Positions 18,374 through 26,566 of a stretch of DNA of 64,000 bases are shown piece by piece. Location of the stretch: NCBI GenBank assembly GCA_934476085.1, contig CAKSNE010000002.1:123398-187397 (forward strand), in the 5' to 3' direction. Both the position numbers and the translations under genes were made by a program. Positions within the stretch are counted from its first letter, which is position 1; each line of letters opens with the position of its first letter. The notes below the pieces were generated by a model. The model worked only from the letters and a program-made list of their open reading frames with translations, ran no database searches and had not been told where the DNA came from. Origin of the DNA: an uncultured Eubacteriales bacterium (GTDB lineage Bacteria; Bacillota; Clostridia; Oscillospirales; Acutalibacteraceae).

Positions 18374-18586
18374 ATGGAACTGACTTTTGGCAAACGAATA
18401 CGAAATTTGCGAGAAGATAAGGATTTAAATCAAACCCAACTTGGTAAAGCGGTTAATATGACTCAAAGAAAAATTTCTTATATAGAAAACGGGACTTATG
18501 AGCCTAGCATTGATGATATAGTTTCTTTTTGCAGATTTTTTAATGTGTCATCGGATTATTTATTAGGAATTAAAGATGAAAAATAA
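18374..18586 (+). CDS. XRE family helix-turn-helix regulator
   Basis: A protein of 70 residues that is entirely a Cro/CI-type helix-turn-helix (LNQTQLGKAVNMTQRKISYI, ending NVSSDYLLGIKDEK). It probably represses the divergent membrane-protein gene and itself through the paired operators between them. A weak GGTGAT serves as ribosome site. A bidirectional terminator follows. Confidence 0.9.
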   Translation: MELTFGKRIRNLREDKDLNQTQLGKAVNMTQRKISYIENGTYEPSIDDIVSFCRFFNVSSDYLLGIKDEK

Positions 18587-18587
18587 A

Positions 18588-18627
18588 AGACAGCAATTGT
18601 TTTAATGAACAAATGCTGTCTCTTTTT
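18588..18627. terminator. Bidirectional terminator between XRE and sigG
   Basis: Stem AGACAGCA with TGCTGTCT plus TTGTT/AACAA, flanked by A and T runs. It ends the plus-strand XRE gene and minus-strand sigG. Confidence 0.8.
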
Positions 18628-19399
18628 ATTTATGGTTTTTAATGCGTTTTAATGCACCTTTTTCAAGGCGGGATACTTGGGCTTGAGAAATGCCGATTTC
18701 GTTGGCTACTTCCATTTGGGTTTTGCCGTCAAAAAATCGTAAATTTATAATAGTCCTCTCTCGTTCGGGCAAATTTTTCATCGACTGTTTAAACAAAATT
18801 TCATCAATCCAATTTTCATCATCATTTTTATCGCCTACTTGGTCTAATACAAAAATTGTATCGCCACCGTCTGAATAAACAGGCTCATAAAGGCTTACCG
18901 GCTCAACGATTGCTTCTAATGCCAAAACAACATCTTCTTTTTTAAGGTCAAGCTCCTTTGCTATTTGCTCAATCGTCGGCTCATTGCCCAGCTTTGATGT
19001 TAGTGCTTCCTTAACCTGCATAGCCTTATAGGCTATATCTTTTAATGAACGGCTTACTCTGACAGAATTATTATCACGCAAATATCTTCTTATTTCGCCG
19101 ATTATCATAGGAACTGCGTAGGTTGAAAAACGCACATCGAGTGAAGTATCAAAATTATCTATTGCCTTAATTAATCCGATACAACCGACCTGAAATAAAT
19201 CATCGGGATTTTCGCCACGAGCCGAAAACCGACGAATAACCGATAAGATTAATTTTAAATTTCCTGTTATAAGCTGTTCCCTGGCTTTTTTATCGCCGTT
19301 ATGTGCCTTATCTAACAACTCTCGTTTTTTTGCTTCCTTTAAAACCGGCAGTTGAGAAGTGTTTACCCCACAAATTTCTACCTTATTATTATACTGCAA
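18626..19399 (-). CDS. sigG: Sporulation sigma factor G
   Basis: The late forespore RNA polymerase sigma factor. Of its 257 residues, the N-terminal KVEICGVNTSQLPVLK is a SigG hallmark, the region recognised by the anti-sigma factor Gin in Bacillus. Region 2 (DDLFQVGCIGLIKAIDNFD, FSTYAVPMIIGEIRRYLRDN) and region 4 (MEVANEIGISQAQVSRLEKG) are intact. The start is TTG at 19399 behind GGAGGG (19406-19411). It stands alone here; in many spore formers it follows spoIIGA-sigE. It implies the organism forms spores or descends from one that did. Confidence 0.93.
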   Translation of the reverse strand: MQYNNKVEICGVNTSQLPVLKEAKKRELLDKAHNGDKKAREQLITGNLKLILSVIRRFSARGENPDDLFQVGCIGLIKAIDNFDTSLDVRFSTYAVPMIIGEIRRYLRDNNSVRVSRSLKDIAYKAMQVKEALTSKLGNEPTIEQIAKELDLKKEDVVLALEAIVEPVSLYEPVYSDGGDTIFVLDQVGDKNDDENWIDEILFKQSMKNLPERERTIINLRFFDGKTQMEVANEIGISQAQVSRLEKGALKRIKNHK

Positions 19400-19511
19400 A
19401 AAAATCCCTCCAGACTCTAAATTTAGTATTGTCTGAAAGTCAAAAATTTATTTGCAGTTTTTTTAGTTATTTTAGTTTAATTATTTTTAGACAAAACAAT
19501 ATAAAAATATG

Positions 19512-19540
19512 TTGAGTTTTATTAAATTATAATTTATAAT
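19512..19540 (+). promoter_or_regulatory. Promoter of LysR gene
   Basis: TTGAGT (19512-19517), a 17-bp spacer and TATAAT (19535-19540). The divergent side toward sigG shows no convincing sigma-A site. Confidence 0.65.
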
Positions 19541-19599
19541 AAGATTAACTTATGGTTATTGCTTGAATTATTAATTAAATTTATAGGTAGGTTGAGTTT

Positions 19600-20478
19600 A
19601 TGGATGCTAATTTTGATTTATATCGGGTTTTTTGTGAAGTTGCACGAGAAAAAAGCCTTTCTTCCGCAGCAAAAAAATTATATGTTTCTCAATCAGCGGT
19701 AAGCCAATCAATTAAACAACTCGAAAAATCACTTGATACAAAGCTTTTTGACAGAAAATCACGAGGAGTAGAGTTAACTTCTGAAGGCAAAATTCTTTTT
19801 GAATATGCTGACGGTGCTTATACTTTGCTTGAAAATGCTCTTATAAAATTCGGAGAGCTTAAAGATTTGAAATTCGGAAATATAAAAATAGGAGCCTCAG
19901 ATACTGTTTGTGCATTGCTTTTAACTAATGTTTTAAAGGATTTTCATACAAAATATCCTGAAATTAAAATACAACTTATAAACCATACAACAGGTCAGCT
20001 TTTATCAGAGCTTAAGCTAGGCAAAATTGATATGGCATTTGTTGCGTTGCCTATAAAAGAAGCCGACGGTTTGAAAATAAGAAAAATTGCTGATATTAAT
20101 GACTGTTTTGTTGTTTCGGGAAAATATGCCTCGCTTGCACGCAGAACGATAAATTTAAAAGAATTAGAAAACTTCCCTGTTTTAATGCTTGATGAAAAGA
20201 GCTCTTCAAGGCATTTTTTAGATAAGTTTTTGAGCGAAAAAGGTATAAAAATCAAACCCAGCGTAGAGCTTGGCAGTATTGATTTATTGACTAGATTTGC
20301 TGAAATCGGAATCGGGGTTTCGGCAGTAATCGAACAATATGTTGAAAAGAAATTAAAAACCGGCGAGCTTGAAAAGCTTCAGCTTTCCGAGCCTATACCA
20401 AAACGTGCTATCGGACTGGTTACGCTTGAAAATGTATCTCTTTCCCCTTCATCGAAAAAGTTAATCGAGTTAATTTAG
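19600..20478 (+). CDS. LysR family transcriptional regulator
   Basis: A protein of 292 residues. The winged helix-turn-helix is at about 5-62 (KSLSSAAKKLYVSQSAVSQS, KLFDRKSRGVELTSEG), followed by a periplasmic-binding-protein-like effector domain (GNIKIGASDTVCALLL). It resembles the YwfK/CysL-like clostridial group in general style; the effector and targets are unknown. Its neighbours give no obvious target gene. A terminator follows immediately. Confidence 0.9.
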   Translation: MDANFDLYRVFCEVAREKSLSSAAKKLYVSQSAVSQSIKQLEKSLDTKLFDRKSRGVELTSEGKILFEYADGAYTLLENALIKFGELKDLKFGNIKIGASDTVCALLLTNVLKDFHTKYPEIKIQLINHTTGQLLSELKLGKIDMAFVALPIKEADGLKIRKIADINDCFVVSGKYASLARRTINLKELENFPVLMLDEKSSSRHFLDKFLSEKGIKIKPSVELGSIDLLTRFAEIGIGVSAVIEQYVEKKLKTGELEKLQLSEPIPKRAIGLVTLENVSLSPSSKKLIELI

Positions 20479-20482
20479 ATTT

Positions 20483-20515
20483 ACGGAAGCTTAAAAATTT
20501 AAGCTTCCGTTTTTA
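20483..20515 (+). terminator. Terminator of LysR gene
   Basis: A perfect 13-bp stem (20483-20495 and 20498-20510) followed by a T run. Confidence 0.9.
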
Positions 20516-20633
20516 TATCAGTATTTTAAAATGATTAAAAGCTAAAATGTTGGTTAAAATATACAAACAATAGCACAAAAATCAGGTATATAATAATCAA
20601 AAGTGAAATTTTTATAAAAAACGCTAAAAATCA

Positions 20634-20662
20634 TTGACAAATCGGTTCTTTTGATATAAAAT
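20634..20662 (+). promoter_or_regulatory. Promoter of the str operon
   Basis: TTGACA (20634-20639), 17 bp, TAAAAT (20657-20662). TATAAA at 20655 is an alternative -10. The leader to rpsL is about 60 nt. Confidence 0.75.
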
Positions 20663-20730
20663 TATATCACTAATGTAAAAATCGGTCTTTATGTCCGAAC
20701 ATTAAGATTTCCAAGAAAGGAGAGAATTAA

Positions 20731-21144
20731 ATGCCAACCTTTAACCAGTTAGTCCGTACCGGCAGACAAGTATCTGTTAAAAAATCAACAGCTCCTGCTT
20801 TAAACAAAGGATTTAACTCAAAGAAAAGCATTCCAACTGATCAGTCATCACCTCAAAAACGTGGCGTTTGTACAACTGTTAAAACAATGACACCTAAAAA
20901 ACCTAACTCAGCTTTACGTAAAGTTGCCCGTGTTAGACTTTCAAACGGTATCGAAGTTTCAGCTTACATTCCTGGTATCGGTCATAACCTTCAGGAACAC
21001 AGCGTTGTACTTATCCGTGGCGGTAGAGTAAAAGACTTACCTGGTGTTCGTTATCACATTATCCGTGGTACACTTGATACACAAGGTGTTGCAGGCAGAA
21101 TGCAAGGCCGTTCAAAATACGGTGCAAAACGTCCTAAGAAATAA
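20731..21144 (+). CDS. rpsL: 30S ribosomal protein S12
   Basis: The decoding-centre protein of the small subunit (137 residues). The loops that contact 16S rRNA are wild-type: TPKKPNSALRK and GGRVKDLPGVRYH, so no classic streptomycin-resistance change is visible. AAAGGAG precedes the start. It is the first gene of the rpsL-rpsG-fusA-tuf cluster. Confidence 0.98.
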   Translation: MPTFNQLVRTGRQVSVKKSTAPALNKGFNSKKSIPTDQSSPQKRGVCTTVKTMTPKKPNSALRKVARVRLSNGIEVSAYIPGIGHNLQEHSVVLIRGGRVKDLPGVRYHIIRGTLDTQGVAGRMQGRSKYGAKRPKK

Positions 21145-21303
21145 TTTAATTTCGGACGCAAAAATTTAACTTGACAAAATTCTAAGTGCATATAGCAATT
21201 TTGCTATAAGGCAGTTTATATATATTATGTAATCTGCCTCGGTGCTTTACGGGAAATTTGCTCGAGTACCTAAGATATCATTATTATGAAGGAGGGAAGC
21301 GAA
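21145..21303 (+). promoter_or_regulatory. rpsL-rpsG spacer with two hairpins
   Basis: This 159-nt spacer has a perfect 8-bp hairpin TATAGCAA/TTGCTATA (21191-21208), then GGCAG (21210-21214) pairing with CTGCC (21234-21238). TTGACA at 21171-21176 lacks a well-placed -10 box. In E. coli, S7 represses translation by binding this same intercistronic region, so an S7-binding leader is possible. Confidence 0.4.
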
Positions 21304-21774
21304 GTGCCAAGAAGAGGCCAGATCGCAAAGCGTGATGTTTTACCAGATCCGCTTTATAACTCAAAATTAGTAACTCGCCTTATCAACAACATTATGCTTG
21401 ATGGTAAAAAAGGTGTTGCTCAAAAAATCGTTTATGGTGCTTTTGAAATCATCAACGAGAAAACAGGCAGAGAAGCTTTGGAAGTTTTTGAAGAAGCTAT
21501 GGAAAATGTTATGCCTCAATTAGAGGTTAAGGCTCGTCGTGTAGGTGGTTCAACTTACCAAGTTCCTATGGAAGTTCGTCCTGAAAGAAGACAAACTTTA
21601 GGTCTTCGTTGGATTACAACTTACAGCCGTGGCCGTTCTGAAAGAACAATGAAAGAGCGTCTTGCTAACGAAATCTTGGATGCATTAAACGGCAACGGTG
21701 GTGCAGCTAAGAAACGTGAAGATACACATAAAATGGCTGAAGCTAACAAAGCTTTTGCTCATTACAGATGGTAA
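21304..21774 (+). CDS. rpsG: 30S ribosomal protein S7
   Basis: Nucleates assembly of the 30S head. The GTG at 21304, 7 nt after AAGGAGGG, gives the canonical PRRGQIAKRDVLPDP start and the usual 156 residues. The ATG at 21286 would put the ribosome site inside the gene. In E. coli it is also the regulator of this operon. Confidence 0.98.
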   Translation: MPRRGQIAKRDVLPDPLYNSKLVTRLINNIMLDGKKGVAQKIVYGAFEIINEKTGREALEVFEEAMENVMPQLEVKARRVGGSTYQVPMEVRPERRQTLGLRWITTYSRGRSERTMKERLANEILDALNGNGGAAKKREDTHKMAEANKAFAHYRW

Positions 21775-21837
21775 TCGTTTAATTATTCGTTACAAACTAG
21801 ATATTAAAAATATCAGACTATATCAAAGGAGAACATT

Positions 21838-23934
21838 ATGCCAAGAAAAGTATCTCTTGAAAAAACAAGAAATATTGGTATTATGGCACACATTGATGCA
21901 GGTAAAACAACAACTACCGAGCGTATTTTGTTTTACACCGGTGTAAACCACAAAATCGGTGAAACACATGACGGTGCTGCAACAATGGACTGGATGGAAC
22001 AAGAGCAGGAAAGAGGTATTACAATTACTTCTGCTGCTACAACTTGTTTCTGGAAAAACCATAGAATCAATATCATTGATACCCCGGGCCACGTTGACTT
22101 TACTGTTGAAGTTCAGCGTTCGCTCCGTGTACTTGATGGCTCTGTAACAGTTCTTTGTGCAAAGGGCGGCGTTGAGCCACAGTCTGAAACCGTTTGGCGT
22201 CAGGCTGACGAGTACAATGTACCTAGAATGATTTTCGTTAACAAAATGGACATCATGGGTGCAGATTTTTATCATGTTTTAGACATGATTAAAGAGCGTT
22301 TTAATTGCAACGCAGTGCCAATTCAGTTGCCTATCGGCTCTGAAGACACTTTCAAAGGTATTATCGACCTTGTTGAAAATCATGCAATTATTTATATCAA
22401 CCCTGATAAAGAAAAGGGCTTGAAATTTGAAATTCAGGATATTCCTGAAGATATGAAAGAGAAAGCTGCTGAATACAGAACTAATCTTGTTGAGCATATC
22501 GTTGAGCAGGATGAAGCTCTTATGGAGAAATACTTCGAAGAGGGCGAAGATGCTATCACAGTTGACGAAATGAAGAAGATTATTCGTTCTTCAACAATCG
22601 CAGGTAACATGGTTCCTGTTTGCTGCGGTACTGCTTACCGTAACATGGGCGTTCAGCCACTTCTCGACGCTATCGTTGACTTTATGCCGGCTCCAACCGA
22701 CGTAGAATCAATTAAAGGCGTTAACCCTGATACTGATGAAGAAGAATTCAGACATTCATCTGATGATGAGCCGTTTGCTGCTCTTGCTTTCAAGATTGCA
22801 ACTGACCCATTCGTAGGTAAAATCTGCTTCTTCCGTGTATACTCAGGTACTGTAGATGCCGGTTCAGGCGTTTACAACTCAGTTAAAGATAAGAAGGAAA
22901 GACTCGGCCGTATCTTACAGATGCACGCTAACCACAGAGAAGATATTGAAACTTGTTATGCTGGTGATATCGCTGCTGCAGTTGGTCTTAAAAATACAAC
23001 TACCGGTGATACTCTTTGCGACGAGAAAAATCCTATCATTCTCGAGTCTATGAACTTCCCAGAACCTGTTATCCGTGTTGCTATCGAGCCTAAAACTAAG
23101 GCCGGTCAGGAAAAAATGGGTATCGCTTTGGCTAAACTTGCTGAAGAAGATCCTACTTTCCGTTGCTACACTGATGAAGAAACAGGTCAGACAATTATCG
23201 CCGGTATGGGTGAGCTTCACCTTGAAATCATCGTTGACAGACTTCTTCGTGAATTCAAAGTTGAAGCTAACGTAGGTAAACCTCAGGTTGCTTACAAAGA
23301 AACAATCCGTAAAGCTGCTGACGTTGATGAAAAATATGCTCGTCAGTCTGGTGGTAAAGGTCAATACGGTCATGTTAAGATTAAAGTTGAGCCAAACGAA
23401 ACAGGTAAAGGTTACGAATTTATCAACAACATCGTTGGTGGTGCTATTCCTAAGGAATACATCCCTGCTGTTGACGCAGGTATCCAAGGCGCTATGCAGT
23501 CAGGTGTACTTGCAGGTTACAATGTAGTTGATGTTAAAGTTACTCTTTATGATGGTTCTTACCATGAAGTTGACTCTTCTGAAATGGCATTTAAGATTGC
23601 CGGTTCTATGGCATTCAAGACAGCTTGTAAACAGGGCGATCCTGTTCTTCTTGAGCCTATCATGAAAGTTACTGTTATCGTTCCTGAAGAATATATGGGC
23701 GATGTTATCGGTGACTTGAACTCTCGTCGTGGCGAGATTCAAGGCTTCGAGGACAGAAGCGGTGTTAAACAAATTAACGCTCGTGTTCCTCTCGGTGATA
23801 TGTTCGGTTATGCTACCGACCTTCGTTCAAAAACACAGGGCCGTGGCCAGTATGTAATGGAACCGGATGGCTATAAAGAAGTTCCAAAATCTATTGCAGA
23901 AAAGATTATGACTGCAAGAAATAAAGACAACTAA
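21838..23934 (+). CDS. fusA: Elongation factor G
   Basis: The GTPase that drives ribosomal translocation (698 residues, normal length). GTP-binding motifs are AHIDAGKTTTTERIL (G1), RGITITSAATT (G2), DTPGHVDF (G3) and NKMD (G4). All five domains appear intact. It is highly expressed, with biased codons. It lies 63 bp after rpsG. Confidence 0.98.
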   Translation: MPRKVSLEKTRNIGIMAHIDAGKTTTTERILFYTGVNHKIGETHDGAATMDWMEQEQERGITITSAATTCFWKNHRINIIDTPGHVDFTVEVQRSLRVLDGSVTVLCAKGGVEPQSETVWRQADEYNVPRMIFVNKMDIMGADFYHVLDMIKERFNCNAVPIQLPIGSEDTFKGIIDLVENHAIIYINPDKEKGLKFEIQDIPEDMKEKAAEYRTNLVEHIVEQDEALMEKYFEEGEDAITVDEMKKIIRSSTIAGNMVPVCCGTAYRNMGVQPLLDAIVDFMPAPTDVESIKGVNPDTDEEEFRHSSDDEPFAALAFKIATDPFVGKICFFRVYSGTVDAGSGVYNSVKDKKERLGRILQMHANHREDIETCYAGDIAAAVGLKNTTTGDTLCDEKNPIILESMNFPEPVIRVAIEPKTKAGQEKMGIALAKLAEEDPTFRCYTDEETGQTIIAGMGELHLEIIVDRLLREFKVEANVGKPQVAYKETIRKAADVDEKYARQSGGKGQYGHVKIKVEPNETGKGYEFINNIVGGAIPKEYIPAVDAGIQGAMQSGVLAGYNVVDVKVTLYDGSYHEVDSSEMAFKIAGSMAFKTACKQGDPVLLEPIMKVTVIVPEEYMGDVIGDLNSRRGEIQGFEDRSGVKQINARVPLGDMFGYATDLRSKTQGRGQYVMEPDGYKEVPKSIAEKIMTARNKDN

Positions 23935-23950
23935 TTTTTTAAAAAAATAC

Positions 23951-23979
23951 TTGATATTTTAACATTATTTTGTTAGAAT
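23951..23979 (+). promoter_or_regulatory. Separate promoter for tuf
   Basis: TTGATA (23951-23956), a 17-bp spacer and TAGAAT (23974-23979) with TG at 23971-23972. It lies in the 108-bp gap after fusA, so tuf can be made independently. Confidence 0.7.
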
Positions 23980-24042
23980 AAAAAGAGCAATAGCTTGTAT
24001 ATATTTAAAAAACTAACTATTATTTAAGGGAGGTCATTTAAA

Positions 24043-25245
24043 ATGGCTAAAGAAAAGTTTGAAAGAAATAAACCGCATGTTAACATCGGTACAATCGGTC
24101 ACGTTGACCATGGTAAAACAACACTTACTGCTGCTATTACAAAAGTTCTTGCTATGCAAGGCGGCGCACAATTTGAAGATTACGCTGATATCGATAAAGC
24201 TCCTGAAGAGAGAGAACGTGGTATCACAATTAACACAGCTCACGTAGAGTATGAGACAGCTAACCGTCACTACGCTCACGTTGACTGCCCAGGCCATGCT
24301 GACTATGTTAAAAACATGATCACTGGTGCTGCTCAGATGGACGGTGCTATCCTCGTTATCGCTGCTTCTGACGGTCCTATGGCTCAAACAAAAGAACACC
24401 TTCTTCTTGCTCGTCAGGTTGGCGTGCCAAAGATCGTTGTTTTCCTTAACAAATGTGACCAAGTAGACGATCCTGAACTTCTCGAACTCGTTGAAATGGA
24501 AGTTCGTGAAACTCTTGATAGCTATGAATTTGATGGTGACAACACACCAATCATCAAAGGTTCTGCTTTGAAAGCTCTCGAATGCACATCAAACGATCCT
24601 TCAGCTCCAGAATATGCTTGTATTCTTGAACTCATGGATGCTGTTGATAACTACATTCCAACTCCTGACCGTAAAGCTGACCAACCATTCCTTATGCCTA
24701 TCGAAGATACTATGACTATTTCTGGTCGTGGTACTGTTGTTACAGGTAGAGTTGAACGTGGTGTTCTTAATGCTGGTGACGAAGTTGAAATTCTTGGTCT
24801 TACAGAAGAGAGAAGAAAAGTTGTTGTTACTTCTATGGAAATGTTCCGTAAAACTCTTGATTACTGTGAGGCTGGTGACAACGTTGGTGCTCTTCTCCGT
24901 GGTGTATCTCGTGAAGAAGTACAACGTGGACAGGTTCTTGCTGCTCCTGGCACAATTCACCCACACACAAAATTCCATGGTCAAGTTTATGTATTGAGCA
25001 AAGACGAGGGTGGTCGTCACACTCCTTTCTTCAATAACTACAGACCACAGTTCTACTTCAGAACAACTGACGTAACCGGTGTTATCACTCTTCCAGAAGG
25101 TACAGAAATGTGCATGCCTGGCGATAACGTAGAAATGGACGTTGAACTTATCACTCCAATCGCTATCGAAGAAGGTCTTCGTTTCGCTATCCGTGAAGGT
25201 GGTAGAACAGTAGGTTCAGGCGTTGTTACTGCTGTAAATAGCTAA
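24043..25245 (+). CDS. tuf: Elongation factor Tu
   Basis: The GTPase that brings aminoacyl-tRNA to the ribosome (400 residues). GHVDHGKTTLTAAIT (G1), RGITINTAHVEYET (G2), DCPGHADYVKNM (G3) and NKCD (G4) are intact. GGGAGG precedes the start. It has its own promoter and terminator and strongly biased codons. Confidence 0.98.
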   Translation: MAKEKFERNKPHVNIGTIGHVDHGKTTLTAAITKVLAMQGGAQFEDYADIDKAPEERERGITINTAHVEYETANRHYAHVDCPGHADYVKNMITGAAQMDGAILVIAASDGPMAQTKEHLLLARQVGVPKIVVFLNKCDQVDDPELLELVEMEVRETLDSYEFDGDNTPIIKGSALKALECTSNDPSAPEYACILELMDAVDNYIPTPDRKADQPFLMPIEDTMTISGRGTVVTGRVERGVLNAGDEVEILGLTEERRKVVVTSMEMFRKTLDYCEAGDNVGALLRGVSREEVQRGQVLAAPGTIHPHTKFHGQVYVLSKDEGGRHTPFFNNYRPQFYFRTTDVTGVITLPEGTEMCMPGDNVEMDVELITPIAIEEGLRFAIREGGRTVGSGVVTAVNS

Positions 25246-25287
25246 TTGATTTATAGTTTTAAATAACACCTAAATTTATTTAAAATT

Positions 25288-25322
25288 AAAAGCACTAACC
25301 GATTTTGGTTAGTGCTTTTTTG
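25288..25322 (+). terminator. Terminator of tuf
   Basis: A 13-bp stem AAAAGCACTAACC (25288-25300) pairs with 25307-25319 and is followed by T. Confidence 0.9.
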
Positions 25323-25336
25323 TAATAATAAAGTAA

Positions 25337-25516
25337 AAAGGGATTTCACAATTAAAACTTGCTATGAATTTATCTACAAATCAAAATACTATTAGCAGAT
25401 ATGAAACATCTAAAAGAGAAAAAGATTATAAAACTTTAATAAAAATTGCTGATTATTTTAATGTGTCAATTGATTACCTTTTAGAAAGAACAGAAAATAA
25501 ATCAATGAATAAGTAA
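25337..25516 (+). pseudogene. Fragment of an XRE helix-turn-helix gene
   Basis: The frame reads KGISQLKLAMNL, then STNQNTISRYETSKREKD and KIADYFNVSIDYLLERTENK, the last three quarters of a Cro/CI helix-turn-helix. A TAA at 25334 removes the first helix, where a start and IRxLRE-type segment should be. ATG 25364 could initiate 50 residues but has no good ribosome site and lacks the helix-turn-helix core start. It is most likely a decayed gene. It sits between the tuf terminator and another terminator, in a 334-bp gap without other content. Confidence 0.65.
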
Positions 25517-25529
25517 AAATAAACAATAA

Positions 25530-25561
25530 AAAAGGGATTGAATTATAATTCAATCCCTTTT
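25530..25561. terminator. Bidirectional terminator
   Basis: A perfect 15-bp stem (25530-25544 and 25547-25561) with A and T tracts on either side. It ends the minus-strand ABC transporter operon and the plus-strand XRE fragment. Confidence 0.85.
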
Positions 25562-25579
25562 AATATTAAATTAAATTGT

Positions 25580-26566
25580 TTATCGCTCTTCTCTAAAGTA
25601 AGAAAGACCAAGCGACTGTGGAGGTTGATTTTCACGCTTTTTACGCATGCTGATGATAATCAAAACGATTATTGTAACTACATAAGGAAGCATTTTGAAA
25701 ATCTCTTGCATACTAACGCCAAGACTTTGAATATAGTTATGAATTATAAACAATCCACCAAATAAAATCGAACCTAAAATACTCATATTCGGTTTCCACA
25801 TTGCGAAAATTACAAGTGCAATAGCAAGCCAACCACGATCGCCGAAACCATCATTTGACCATACGCCGCAAGCGTAATCCATAACATAATAAAGTCCACC
25901 AAGGCCAGCAATAACGCTGCCAACGCAAGTTGACATATATTTATATTTACTAACGCTTATGCCGGCTGCATCTGCAGTTGCAGGATTTTCGCCTACTGCA
26001 CGAAGATGAAGACCGGAGCGAGTGCGGTTAAAGTAAAATGAAGTGGCAAGTGCAATAATTATTGAAAGATAAGCTAAAAAGCTATAAGATAAGAAAATCT
26101 GTCCGAACCAGCCTAAATCATCAGCAAACGGCAATGTTTTCTTAAAGCAATTGCTTGTTGCAGTAAGAGCAATTGATGGCATATCACTGCCTGTAAGTTT
26201 TATAAGTGAGCCGCCGAAGAAGTTACCGATACCAACACCGAATGTTGTAATAGCAAGACCGGTTACATTTTGGTTAGCACGAAGTGTAACAGTTAACAAG
26301 CAGTAGATAAGTCCCATAATAAATGAGCCTAAAATTGAGCTTAAAAGCGGAATAATTACTGCTAAAAACGGATTAATATTAGCAGTATCAGAAAGGGACT
26401 GTTCATAAATAAATGAACCGATAACACCGGATATACCGCCAACATACATAATTCCCGGAATACCAAGGTTTAAGTTACCTGATTTTTCAGTAATGATTTC
26501 ACCGGTTGAACCAAAAAGAAGCGGAATACCTTGAACAACCGCACGTTGAATAAATGCTGCTATCAT
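25580..26566 (-). CDS. Nucleoside-type ABC transporter permease, NupQ-like
   Basis: Inner-membrane permease (328 residues, about 8-9 helices) of the BPD_transp_2 family that works with BMP lipoproteins. The GEIITEKSGNLNLGIPGIMY and HLRAVGENPATADAAGIS motifs are typical of the second permease of NupNOPQ/YufOPQ importers. It overlaps the upstream permease by one base and is last in the operon. Confidence 0.9.
   Translation of the reverse strand: MIAAFIQRAVVQGIPLLFGSTGEIITEKSGNLNLGIPGIMYVGGISGVIGSFIYEQSLSDTANINPFLAVIIPLLSSILGSFIMGLIYCLLTVTLRANQNVTGLAITTFGVGIGNFFGGSLIKLTGSDMPSIALTATSNCFKKTLPFADDLGWFGQIFLSYSFLAYLSIIIALATSFYFNRTRSGLHLRAVGENPATADAAGISVSKYKYMSTCVGSVIAGLGGLYYVMDYACGVWSNDGFGDRGWLAIALVIFAMWKPNMSILGSILFGGLFIIHNYIQSLGVSMQEIFKMLPYVVTIIVLIIISMRKKRENQPPQSLGLSYFREER

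Noticed and set aside
19400..19480. SigF/SigG-type promoter before sigG
   Set aside because: AATACTA with an AAATA at about 18 bp is only a loose match to the SigG consensus.
21823..23772. Long open frames antisense to fusA, tuf and rpoC
   Set aside because: They lie wholly inside conserved genes, have no ribosome sites and their translations are Ser/Thr/Phe-rich, typical of the reverse of biased codons.
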